Shown: positions 35,414 to 46,100 of the stretch, one piece after another
How the letters are laid out: each line of letters begins with the position of its first letter
Numbering within the stretch: position 1 is the first letter of the stretch
Source of the DNA: Perca fluviatilis
Taxonomy: Eukaryota; Chordata; Actinopteri; Perciformes; Percidae
DNA: 64,000 nt
Reading direction: 5' to 3'
NCBI RefSeq assembly: GCF_010015445.1
Contig: NC_053128.1
Span: forward strand, 11,880,340 to 11,944,339
Translations under genes and position numbers: made by a program
Notes under the pieces: model-generated
Told to the model about the DNA's origin: nothing
Databases searched by the model: none
Seen by the model: only the letters and a program-made list of their open reading frames with translations

Positions 35414-35900
35414 TTCCTGTGTTCTCTGTTCTCCCTTGTGTTGTGTCAAGTTTCTGTGTTTGGATGATGTCATGTTCTCGGTTTTTCTTGTTTCCTGTTT
35501 TATTGTGAAAGTCTAGTTTTCTGTCTTGTCTTGTCTGATTCTACTTCCTGTGTTTTCCCGCCCTTTTTGATTACCTTGTCATTCCTAATGTGTTTCACCT
35601 GATGTTAGCACCTGTTTCTTGTTTGCGCCTTACCCAGTGTATTTAGCCCCTGTGTTTCCCTTTGTGTTTTGTCAGAGTGTTTTGTACTTGCTCCCAGTCA
35701 GTTTGTGTTTTCGCCGTGTCTGTCGCCTATCTCTGCTCCCTGGATTCCCTGTTTTGGCTTTTGGTTTTCTTCAGGACTTCCTTTGTTGTTTGCCTCCCTC
35801 ATCAATAAATCCTCTGTTTGAACCTTCTCCTGCCTGCTTGCCTGCCTCTCTCTGCGTTTGGGTCCACATTCCCTGCTCCCACATCACAGGAGCAGGTTTT
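35414..35900. repeat. Right part of the split CCTGTTT-rich repeat
   Basis: This continues the T/C-rich sequence from before the TTAA insertion. It contains CAATAAATCC (polyadenylation-like, about 35805) and ends in CCTGCCTGCTTGCCTGCCTC and GGAGCAGG. It could be the 3' part or LTR of a retroelement; the open frame over it is Phe/Leu/Pro-rich and probably meaningless. Confidence 0.4.
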
Positions 35901-35988
35901 TAGATCAAATCGATAGTTACGTATTGTAACTCCAGATATGAGTATAGGCATAGCCCTCTAAGAGCTCTTGCTATTGGGTTTATCCTTA

Positions 35989-36659
35989 TTATATTATTAT
36001 ATCACAATAACTGCAAAAACACATTCTATGGGCTCTCATAGTGGCAGAGTTAATGTCCACGCCCAGGTAAACTACTGCCTGTGAGGGGATCAATGAGCTT
36101 TTTCGCCAGTTTATGGCAAAACCCGGTGTTTGTAGATGATGCACAAACTCCACTGTGTGGAGTGAAGCCCTCTCCTGGGAGGGTGCCATAATGATTACAT
36201 CATCCAAGAATTACAGGACCTTGAACCCCTTCCTGCTTAGCAGCTTTAAGGCTGCCTCTATGCATTTGGAGAACGTATGGGGGGGCTAGAGAGTAGCCGA
36301 ATGGCAGCCGATTGTACTGGTATTGAGCTCCCTGGAAGGAGAAGCACAGAAATTTCCCATTTGGGGATGATATGAATGTGGAAATATGCATCCCTCAAGT
36401 TCAGGGAGGTAAACTACTCATGGGTAAGCACACATTCCAGCGTGTGTTTGATAGTCAGCATGTGGAATGGGCACTTCATAATGCACCAGTTGAACAGCAT
36501 GGGTCTCATCCCACCCGTCTTTTTCGGTGGGAGAAAATAACGGGAGTAGAAACCTTCGTTCTCCTCCCCTGGACGCGGGAAATAGCATATTTTGCCAGCA
36601 GCTCCGCCAGCTCTCAGAACAGTTATCTCCACTTGAGGTGATATGGTCATTTCCACCAC
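35989..36659 (-). pseudogene. DIRS-like reverse transcriptase pseudogene
   Basis: Minus-strand reverse transcriptase of the DIRS type. The first block has EGFYSRYFLPPKKTGGMRPM and PFHMLTIKHTLECVL. Next comes FLCFSFQGAQYQYNRLPFGY, then SLAPPYVLQMHRGSLKAA (RT blocks around the LPFG...SLAP signature). Then LDDVIIMAPS-type sequence, where the catalytic DD survives as MDDVIIMAPS, is followed by GFAINWRKSSLIPSQAVVYL and a phrase ending TMRAHR. Stops and frame changes separate the blocks (near 36400 and 36200). The order and the LPFGYSLAP wording are characteristic of DIRS rather than gypsy or LINE enzymes. Confidence 0.85.
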
Positions 36660-36755
36660 AGCGGTAAAATGAGGTAGAGGGCTGCGGTTTGATTGAGAGA
36701 AAACTGCTCTTCAGATGGAGAGTGGCCCTTAAAAGGGCCGTTGTGTTTCAGTCTC

Positions 36756-37829
36756 TCAACTGGGGTGAGACATACGTTCCCCACGTCCCATCATTGCCAC
36801 TGACGCCGCTGGTTCAGGGGGTGGGTTGGACCAGGTGGGTGGCGCCCGAATGGTCTTTCGACCGCGTGAAGGCTGCCGCTGCGGGGGGGGGGAGGAGCGG
36901 GGGCCGGGGCTTGGGAAGGCGCAGCTACAGCTGAGGCTGCGGGGCGCTTTCTCCTCGAGCGGCCGTCGTGGTGCCGGTGTTGTGGCTGAGGCGCCGCTCT
37001 CCAGGAGGCGAGTTTCTGCAACCTCTCCACTTCCTCGGCCGCTTGGTGCATGTGGGTTGTGGCGATCTGAAGGTGCGGTCCAAATAGCCCATTGGGGGCT
37101 ATGGGACCATCCAAAAGCTGACCTCAGCAGGTAGCTGAGACCAGATGTATGGTTGTGCCTGGAGAGCACAACCGTGTGGGGGTCAGAACAGCGGTCATGG
37201 CTTTGCCGATCTCGGTCGCCAGTTCTGATGTGAGTGGTCGGTGACCTAGTAACACAGACCTGGTCCCGCGGCGTGGGCTTCCGGCGAGCAGGAAAGAAGC
37301 TAGGCTATGCTCCAGAAGCGGGACCGATGGAAAGCCTGTTTCTGTGTCGCCGTGGACCTTGGTGAATGGCGCGTAGCAGGACACCGTCAGGGTCCCTGGC
37401 CGCTCAGGAGACAGAGAGAGCTCCAGTCCTCCCAGTGGGGAGAGGGGAGAGGCGGCAAGAGAACCGTCTTCAGGGGGATCTGAGTCAGCGGACTCATGCC
37501 CGACGATCCGCCCAGGTGCCATCGCCGTCGCCTTCGACTCGAAGCGCTAAGAAGGAGTCTGCCCATCGCTTCAGTTCCTCCGTCGGCAGGCGGGCCAGTC
37601 TGGCATGGACGGGGCCGACGCACGCCTCACAGCTCGTGTGGAAACTGGTCCAACAGACGGTACAAAGGCAAACACCACTGGACTTGGATGTCTTCATACT
37701 GCTTACTGGAGAAAAACTGGGAGCAGATCTCTGGTCTCGCAGCTGTAATATATAGTAACTGCGGACATAAGAGAGGCCCGTGCAGGGCACAAGTGCGCGA
37801 AAGAAATCTTCACGACTGCGCATGCGCAA
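36756..37829 (-). pseudogene. DIRS-like gag/ORF1 pseudogene
   Basis: Minus-strand region directly inside the element's right terminal repeat. It starts with MRMRSREDFFRAL and includes a cysteine-spaced stretch (CLCTVCWTSFHTSCEACVG, about residues 52-70) followed by GPVHARLARLPTEELKRWAD. It then changes frame into an acidic/proline-rich part with LGHRPLTSELATEIGKAM and finally an Arg/Pro-rich tail. Frame changes near 37500 and 37150 break it. Assignment rests on position before reverse transcriptase and the cysteine-containing, low-complexity make-up of DIRS ORF1 proteins; no enzymatic motif is expected. Confidence 0.6.
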
Positions 37830-37882
37830 GGGATAATCCCAATATCTCTTAGAGGGCGAAGCCTATACAAAATAAAACTAGT

Positions 37883-39669
37883 AGTTTTCAATGCAATTTG
37901 CCTCTTTGTATGTTAAATAATGTTCTTTTTTTCTCATATACAAGCACTTGTATATATACTTAACCATTTCTGAAAGGTGATCAACCTTAAAATCAGTGCC
38001 AGCAGAGCGCATCCCGCTACGATATATATCATTCAATATAATTACTGTTTTCTTGTTGCCAAGGCAGCCAAACCAAGATGTTTTTTATTGCAATAGACTT
38101 CATTCTGTCTGAGCATCCTTGAGGCTTTTTGTCGGACTGCCTTTTATTATCAATGTTAACTCAATAGTAGGTACATTGAGTTCGAATGACAATTTGTGAA
38201 AAGAAACTATCTGGTATTATTCTATTAAGGCAACAATAGCAAAACTCCTGACAAGTTCACATTTGCTGAACTTGGTTGTCAAGGCTTAAGGTGTGACAAG
38301 TAAACATGTTTTAATGAAGTTATTGAGATGTTGAGACTGGAACAATAATCTTTTGACTAGAACTGTCATACACATCATGTGCCGAGTAAAACACCAAAGG
38401 GACCACTTAACAGGCAGTATTAGCAATACAAAAACACTTTGCTGAAAATCCCAACCAGGTATTTGCCGCACTGTGGGGCACAGCAGAGGGAGGAGAACAC
38501 CTGTTCCTACATTTACTCCTACAGACAGGTAGATGCTCTAGAGACATAACTGGGGTGCAAAATTGGGTTGTAAATCTTATACTTTTTTTTTCTATCTCTT
38601 TTTTGTGGGCTGTTTCTGGAATGCCAGTGGATTTAGCTAATTAGTAGGAGCCAGGTGTTAATTAGCCGCGGCAAGACGGGATCGGTTTCGTTGCGATCCA
38701 TACTGCGGTGTCTCGCGGAGCTCCAACTCTTTGATCTCCCCTGCAGGGCTGAACGCGCCACTGTGCTTGTCATTTCCAATTAGCATGTTAAACAGATATT
38801 CCAAAGATATCCCCCCTTGTTACACCCCTTTCCTTTCCTCTTCCCAAGTCAGATGGGTGGAACAAGTAGGATGACAAATCAGCAGAGTGAGTATTTTCTT
38901 TCTGTCAAGTGTTCTCCTTTCAACCATCTGATGGAGAAGCTCTAGGTCTGAAAGCAAAGCATCACCTGCTGAGAAGGACACAGGGAGAATATAAACACAG
39001 CAACGGCTTTTTTTCGGTCTGGACAATACCGAATGTGATCATTTCTTTCCATCAGTTATTATTTAGTTGATTAGAGAGAAGACATTTTAGTTGTAACAGT
39101 TGTCCTCAAGTTTTTAAACTGGCAACAGCCTGAATGTTCTAGTTACACAATAAATACACAAGTTGTTGAGGGCCATTAAATGCATCATCAAGTCTAAATG
39201 TGTCACCAGTAGAATTGAGGTGTAATTTAGGCCAATCAATCACCACATTATGCTAATCAAGAGTGTGTTTGTTGGCATGGCCCTCAGAGGCTTACATACT
39301 GTATGTGCACACATTTCACCAGAGATGAAATACAGAGTGTACAGCCAACTGTTTCAGTCATAGGGGTGATTATTCTGCAGTACTCTTTCAGTAAGATTTT
39401 AAATGTAGTACTTTTACTTGTGACAGAGTATTTTACATGGTTGTATTGATACTGTTCTTTTTTCCACCATTGTTAGATACTGATAAATGGGAAAAAAAAT
39501 GGCTTTGGCCTTCTATGTAAGGAACAAGCTCTCTATGCAATGGGCAGCCATGCATTTTCTCCATTGCCATTAATAGTAAGCACATGTTCGGAGTTCCATG
39601 GTCATAACATCACTATTAATGCATTACCCAGAGAAATACATACGTTAGTAGCATATATAAAAGTTTGTA
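37883..39669. other. Intergenic; one homeobox-site-rich candidate element
   Basis: No gene recognised. The segment about 38625-38800 is repeat-free with a GC rise, TAGCTAATTAGTAGG, GTTAATTAGCC and CCAATTAGCATG motifs. It looks like a conserved noncoding element (inference). Confidence 0.3.
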
Positions 39670-39675
39670 ATATTT

Positions 39676-40555
39676 ATGGACAGGATATCAAGGCGTAGTC
39701 GGAGTGGGGAGGGGTTGCAGTTCGGTGGGCTGGGAATCTCATCGCTGCTCTTTGCAGATGATGTGGTCCTGGTGGCATCATCGGCCTGTGACCTTCAGCA
39801 CTCACTGGATCGGTTCGCAGCCGAGTGTGAAGCGGCTGGGATGAGGATCAGCACCTCTAAATCTGAGGCCATGGTTCTCAGCAGGAAACCGATGGAGTGC
39901 CTACTCCAGGTAGGGAAATGAGTCCTTACCCCAAGTGAAGGAGTTCAAGTACCTTGGGGTTTTGTTCGCGAGTGAGGGGACAATGGAGCGGGAGATTGGT
40001 CGGAGAATCGGCGCAGCGGGTGCGGTATTACATTCAATTTAGCGCACTGTTGTGACGAAAAGAGAGCTGAGCCAGAAGGCAAAGTTCTCGATCTATCGGT
40101 CAGTTTTTGTTCCTACCCTCACCTATGGTCATGAAGGCTGGGTCATGAACGAAAGAACGAGATCCAGGGTACAAGCGGCAGAAATGGGTTTTCTCAGGAG
40201 AGTGGCTGGCGTCTCCCTTAGAGATAGGGTGAGAAGCTCCGTCATCCATGAGGAGCTCGGAGTAGAGCCGCTGCTCCTTCGCGTCGAAAGGAGCCAGTTG
40301 AGGTGGTTCAGGCATCTGGTAAGGATGCCCCCTGGGCGCCTCCCTAGGGAGGTGTTCCAGGCATGTCCAGCTGGGAGGAGGCCTCGGGGAAGACCAGGGA
40401 CTAGGTGGAGGGATTATATCTCCAACCTGGCCTGGGAACGCCTTGGGATCCCCCAGTCGTAGCTGGTTTATGTGGCTTGGGAAAGGGAAGTTTGGGGTCC
40501 CTTGCTGGAGCTGCTCCCCCAGCGAACTGTTAAGCGGACGAAGATGGATGGATGG
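39676..40555 (+). pseudogene. 5'-truncated Rex3-like (RTE-clade) LINE
   Basis: Carboxy-terminal reverse transcriptase of the Rex3/RTE type. MDRISRRSRSGEGLQFGGLG is followed by ISSLLFADDVVLVASSACDL, which contains the catalytic FADD, and by ECEAAGMRISTSKSEAMVLS. After a frame break near 39920 it continues with KEFKYLGV-type sequence. A frame from 40052 then carries PTLTYGHEGWVMNERTRSRV, EMGFLRRVAGVSLRDRVRSS and LRWFRHLVRMPPGRLPREVF. The 3' end is a (GATG)n tail, as in Rex3. ATATTTA lies at both ends (39670-39676, 40556-40562), a probable target duplication. Only the 3' ~880 bp is present and the frame is broken. Confidence 0.88.
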
Positions 40556-40562
40556 ATATTTA

Positions 40563-42288
40563 AAAGTGAAAAGTACTAAAAGTCCATTAGACTAATTTAC
40601 AAGTAGTAAAGGAATTTTGTTTAGGGTTGAATTTTCTAAATGTTTGCTCAAACTAATTTTTGCACATCATGAAATGTCAGTACAGTGTGGCTCAAATGCT
40701 ATGCTAATTTGGTCAAAAAACTGAAACTGTCTCACTTTTTGCTTCAAACAACAAAGAAAACATGCATATCTTCTTGATAGGTTTGACTAAAATGGAAATA
40801 ATGTTTCTCCTTTACAACAGGTTTTTCCTGATAGTTTACCTTTCCACTTGGTTCTTCTTTTATAACAATTATGCCACTATTATGTAGAATTGTAAAAAAT
40901 CTGACTTTGGCACTCCCCCGTGCTAATAATAAAAAAAAGGCCCCACTTGCTGGCCCCATGTTTGGCAAAAAACACTGCAAACACTGCACTGTTGGACACT
41001 ATGGTAGATACAATGTGATGCAGTGCCCTGTAGGGAGCCCTTCCAGTAGAACAAATGTGAGGCATTCCCCCTTGAGAGTGCCCTTAAATGGATGGAACAC
41101 AATACAATGCCCTTAATAAAGAAAACATTATTTTTTTCACCCCTGCCCCTCAGACAGCCTTAATCTGCCACTGGTTCCAGATGTTTTGGTGAACGTGAAC
41201 AGATGTGAAAAAATCTGTCTGTATGTATTTGCAAGATGTCCAAGACTGCATCCAGACATGTAAATTTGATGATGAGTGAACGCTAATGTAATGTGAGTCT
41301 AAATATAAATGAGTGTGTGTTTGGTCATGTCATGTCATGTCTTGTTATTAATGACGTACTTGCTTATTTAATACATTGATGTTTTCATGGACATTCGTCA
41401 TGCTTAAGGCAATCATACGAGTTTGCAAAGGCCTTATCATGTCGTGACATTTTATTCTGATTTATGAAAGAGATGCCACAGTGTGAATATGCATAGAAAA
41501 TGGATTAGTGGGTACAGAATTTTACTGGTGTCTAATTTGCATCTTTGCAATGCCTCAAATATCTTGCAGCAGTTGCTGCACTGAATCGTGTAAACACCTT
41601 TGTTTTGTATGATGAAAGGCAGGTGGGGGGGTTCAGGCATTTCCAGAACAGCATGCAAATACAGAATAATAGAGGATTAGAAAAGACACATTTGCATATG
41701 AAAAACTGTTCACTTATGGGGAATGTTTGATGCCTGCAGTCTATTGATGAATACTCAGATGAGTAATGATTCTTGTGGATGAGCACGTGCAGCAATAGCT
41801 CATTGGTTTTCCTCCTCAGTAGGATCCAATTGATGGGCTTACATAGAATTAGCCTGGCTCTGGAACTATAGGATTGGGCTGTACAGACACAAATGACAGG
41901 TCATTTAACATGCTGCTGTAATGTTGTGGCATGATTTTGTAATTGTTTGCCTGTGTAAATATGAACCTGAGTGTTCTCGTTTGGAACTGCAAATATGTGT
42001 GAGCAAACCACAGAGGCAATTGACGATTAATTGGATGGGTGGCACACATGTCCCGTGTTTGCACAGTGAATGAGATCGATGGGTAACGGTGTGAAAGGAA
42101 TTTCTGGCTACAGTGAGATGTACAATTGCAACAGTTAGGACACAAAATATGTGTGGGGGTGGAGAGAAGCAACAAAAAAAACAGGGACAGAAGGCAAAGA
42201 AAATCCATCAGAGATTGAAAGGCATGTCACTCAAACGGAGAAAGTCAGACAGGTTTATGGACAAAGAGAGAGAGGGGGGCACAAAGGG
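40563..42288. other. Intergenic; no gene recognised
   Basis: AT-rich with no supported exon. A 119-codon minus-strand frame (41849-42208) shows no motif and starts in a hydrophobic low-complexity run; I regard it as chance. Confidence 0.3.
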
Positions 42289-42311
42289 AGAGAGAGAGAG
42301 AGAGAGAGAGA
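42289..42311. repeat. (GA)n microsatellite
   Basis: About 11 GA units inside a purine-rich stretch. Confidence 0.95.
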
Positions 42312-42654
42312 ACCCAAGAGAGAAGAAGGGATTGTGAGAACAAGGCTAGAGGGGAGACAAAATAAAATGCAATTGAGTGATACTTCTCTCAACTTGATTT
42401 TGGACAGAGCTTCAAGGGATAGATTGGGGGAAATCATTTTGATGGAAAATTGAGAGAGTTAAATAGAGAAATGGAATGGGGGATGGGGGTTGAAGGGTCG
42501 GGGTGACGCAGAGCCTCTGTGAGGGGTTGCCAAGACTACGACTCAGCATCTGGAAAACAAAAGAATAATATTTTCTAATTGATAACTGAGTTACAGTGGT
42601 TTCTTTTAGAATTAATGCTTTTTATTTATATATGTAAAAATATATATATATATA
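42312..42654. other. Intergenic; no gene recognised
   Basis: Purine-rich, then AT-rich, ending in a short TA tract (42640-42654). Confidence 0.3.
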
Positions 42655-42656
42655 TA

Positions 42657-42714
42657 CCAGTCAAATGTTTGGACACGCTTACTCATTCACTTTAATGGGA
42701 CAGTTTTTGACTGG
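42657..42714. mobile_element. 58-bp Tc1-derived relic (end-to-end deletion)
   Basis: Flanked by TA on both sides. The left end is CCAGTCAAATGTTTGGACAC and the right end, reverse-complemented, is CCAGTCAAAAACTGTC. The left end has the CAGTCAAA-GTTTGGACAC wording of a common Tc1-family terminus, and the whole interior is gone except ~20 bp. Confidence 0.65.
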
Positions 42715-42716
42715 TA

Positions 42717-44544
42717 CTGATATATGTGTTAAATAAAATACAAAACATTCTGAATAAAGCAACATAGTGGCATTTTTTTTAATAATTTCTGATATTGGGT
42801 ATAAAGTTTGTATAATTTGCTTCTTTGCTGCAGAGTGAAGACCTTGTAAAGGTTATATAAAAATATGAACATATAATATCTCCCTTGTAGAATAAGGATG
42901 TATTACAAGTACAAAAATCCCTGCATATGTCATAACAAAACAAAGAAATGATTACATTAGCTGTGCTTGATAAGAAATTGTTACATAATACATGCAACAA
43001 AAAATTATCCGTGATTGTTTGAATGATAAAATATGCAACTTTATCTTTCACAGATTGCATTTCGAATTTCTTTGATTGGTGTCTGAGTCATTCTTTTTAT
43101 GGTAAATGTAAGAAAGCAGCATGATGTGTTACAGAGGAAAATGTGACAGTATAGTGGGAGGTCATGACCCCAAAATGAGAAAAAACATATTCCTCTAAAA
43201 GCTCTAATTCATCTGAACATTAGTTATATATGTACTGCACATAGTGGACAAATGGCCTGCAAAGAAGCCGCCAACATATTGCAGCACCACCAGTAAAAGG
43301 CTCATAATGAACGCCAACAAAAAACAAAATTTAATGTACTGATGGTTTCAAATGGCCACCATGTCCCTGTTTTTTGTAAAGCCTGTCACTCAATCCGGCC
43401 TGTAGAGCCTGAAGGCTTTTATCAATCAATGTTTCTGCAGAAGTAATTATAAGGAGAAGCACTTCTGCTGTTAACCCAAATCATCTTCATGCATTGCCTC
43501 CCAGTAAAAGTTAGGTGGCAAGGCAGCAATATGTGGAAATTGAAAAGCACTACACAGTTATGCTTCAAGAACTGGAAAAGAGTTTTTTTTTTATTTTTAT
43601 TCATTCAATCAGACAAAAGCACCCAGATGCTAATTGAGACGGCATGAATCACTGCACTCATGTTCACAGAAATGTCTCAACCCATATGCTCATTACTGCA
43701 AAAATTCTCACTGGAGGTTGCTATAAACACAGACGTTTTCTATATTTCAAGACTGTATCCATGTTCCACCATCTTTCTTTCTCTCTTTCTCTCTCTCTTT
43801 CTCTCTTAGTCAGTTTAGTGATGGACTGACCTAGGGATATAAATGACATGAATTCCTATCTATCATTCCTCCTCCGTCCCCTCTCCCCTTCTTCCTCCCT
43901 TGTGTGGTGGAAATCAAAGACTGCTGAGCCAAGGGGAAAAAAGATTCCATCAATCTCCGCTTGTCCCTAACAGTCACGTTTACCTGACAAAGTTGCACAG
44001 CACTCTTTGAAATGCAGCTCCTTCCTGCCAAAGCCTTGGCTTATGGCCCTGAAATACTGTTTCTTTCTTTATATTGAATTCTATTTAATAGGCTGCCTCT
44101 GTGTGTCTCAGCAGGCGTGGGTGCATAATGTGAACTTGCAAGATCATGGAATATGTCTCATGACCTTCGTCACATGTCTCCCTCTCTCTATTTTAAGCTT
44201 TATTTATTCAGGGTAGGTTTGCTGAGCATGCAGACTCGCTTACAACAATGCCTTGCTTAACAGTCATACAGTTGCAAACATTCGCTGGGAGCTGCCCTGC
44301 ACTGATACAGTCTTCACTGCTGGACACTAAGCAGTTCAGTTGGGGCTTTGCTTTAGTGGTGGTTGTTGAGTTGCAATGCCTACAGTACCTGAATGTCTTC
44401 TCGATCGGTTGACATCTATCTCCTAATTAGACCTAGAGGAATTTAGGGTTATTATTTCACAATTCAAAGTCAATTCACAAATGGGTAAACTACAAAAATG
44501 TCAAAATGAATAGCTATTTCAAGTCGTAATTGTATTACAGTTTT
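42717..44544. other. Intergenic; CT-rich tract near 43775-43807
   Basis: No gene recognised. A TTTCTCTC simple-sequence stretch lies at about 43775-43807. Confidence 0.3.
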
Positions 44545-44985
44545 GTAGCCTAATAAACAGTCCAAAGTTTCAGCAAACCTGACGGAATGAGAGAAAAGAT
44601 TCCAATGGGTTGGAGCTAAAGTGGCAAAGGCCCGATCCCCTTTGGTCTTGTAGATGGAAGATTGAAGATTTGAGGGTCTGAGTGGGTGTGAAGTGGAGTG
44701 AGGAACAAGGAGTTCAGAAATGTAGCGGGGGAAAGGTCATGTAATGCTTTGAAGGTAATCAACAGGATCTTGTACTGTATTCTGAATTTCACCGGAAGCC
44801 AATAGAGGGATTGGTGTAAAATGAGACTGATGACTTGCTCTTGTTAATAGTCTGGCAGCAGCATTTTGTACAAGTTGTAGATGACGTATTGCAGGTTGAC
44901 TGAGGGATGAATAGAGGGAATTACAATAGCCAATACGGGAGAAAAGAAATGTGTTAGTAATAATCCCAGATCTGAAGGAGACGTT
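44545..44985 (-). pseudogene. L2-clade LINE reverse transcriptase fragment, minus strand
   Basis: Minus-strand translation gives RIGYCNSLYSSLSQPAIRHL, LVQNAAARLLTRASHQSHFT, then with a frame change the PRYISELLVPHSTSHPLRPS stretch, and then GDRAFATLAPTHWNLF. This is the usual C-terminal part of L2-type reverse transcriptases. It has several frame changes. It differs in sequence from the two other L2 fragments in the window and is the most degraded. Confidence 0.75.
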
Positions 44986-45110
44986 CTCTAACTACACAGC
45001 TACTTAGAACTTATCAAGCACATACTTCAGTGAGTAGAATGCAAGCAGAAGTGCATTATGGTGTTGGGAACCGAGCAGTGTGGTTAAACACTATCTTTTA
45101 AATAAAGATC
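44986..45110. other. Spacer; no feature recognised
   Basis: AT-rich sequence. Confidence 0.3.
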
Positions 45111-45112
45111 TC

Positions 45113-46100
45113 AGAGCATGTGACCTCTGAAACAAAGGAAGCCACATGTCCCACATGCGGCCTGCGCCCTTTTCAAACAAAGAGAATGCGGCGACCATGC
45201 AACTGTACTACTACATCATGAGAAAAGATGGCCGAAGGTCTAAAAGAACTACGTGTAGTTCACACCTACATGTCACCTTCAAGAACTCTGAGTCCCTATT
45301 GGCCGGAGTCCCTGAACGCAGCAGGGGTCCGTGCCCAGGTGACCGGGGATAAAAATACTCTGGTCACCCACTTCTCCTTGTCATCCACTGCATGCAAAAG
45401 CTGCTAAAGGGGGCTCTCCTCTGTGCTTTTCGATTGCAACCCTGTTGCAGAATGAAGGCACTCAGTCAAACGTTTGTACTCTAATGAAATAGTTTCATTT
45501 TCCGGACGAGTGGACTATCTTTGGTGTTCCGGGAACACCCTGGATCCTGTGGAAACACGCATCAGAGTTTCATCTCTGCAGAAGAGAAAATGTTAAGAAA
45601 TCGGACAAAAGGGACACCGCTTTTCTTGTCGACTGAACTGGTTCTTCGCTGCCTTTGGAGAGAAACCAGTTTTTTTCCGTGAATCACTGACAAGTGAGAC
45701 CTATCCGTTTTGTTTACCGTGGAGCATCTATGGGATCAAACAAACGGGAACACACACAGTAAGGAGGCTTACGTTTCCGGGCAAAGAAATAGAGGTGTGT
45801 GTTATTAATGTCAGTAACTGCTATTGCTGCAACTTGTTACGACATTGAAGGTAATGAATTAGTAAATGCTACTGTTGCGCATGTCTTACTATTTATATGA
45901 TTGTGACCACAGAGTCCAATTTATTGCTGTAAGTACTGGATCAGGGTACTTGTTGATATATGTTGTGTTTGATACTGTAGCTTATTGAAACTGTAATGCT
46001 TACACTGCTATCTTCCGCCGCAGAGAAGTTAGTTACTGTACAAGCGAGATAATAAACCTTCTGTTCGTCACTGGAACCACAGCACTGCGACGTAACGAGG
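45113..46100 (+). other. LTR-like region with promoter and polyadenylation signals
   Basis: GC-richer than the flanks. A TATA-like GGGGATAAAAATACTCTGG sits near 45343-45361, followed by a CT-rich CACCCACTTCTCCTTGTC initiator-like stretch and, about 700 bp later, GATAATAAACC (near 46049) as a polyadenylation signal. The arrangement resembles the U3-R-U5 of a retrotransposon LTR or an old promoter. I could not find TG...CA ends with a target duplication, and no coding region is attached, so this is tentative. Confidence 0.25.

Larger units (their letters stand above)
35908..37882 (-). mobile_element. DIRS-like tyrosine-recombinase retroelement, deleted copy
   Basis: Inverted terminal repeats: left GTATAGGCATAGCCCTCTAA, right reverse complement GTATAGGCTTCGCCCTCTAA. 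Read on the minus strand it carries a gag-like region (about 37829-36756) and then a reverse transcriptase (about 36659-35989), both broken. RNase H, methyltransferase and tyrosine recombinase regions expected of DIRS elements are absent: reverse transcriptase runs almost straight into the terminal repeat. At ~2 kb, against the usual 5-6 kb, the copy has lost its 3' half and cannot move itself. A smaller relic of the same family lies at 20026-20362. Confidence 0.8.

Noticed and set aside
41849..42208. 119-codon minus-strand frame
   Set aside because: No domain is seen; it begins with a Leu/Phe low-complexity run and lies in ordinary intergenic sequence.
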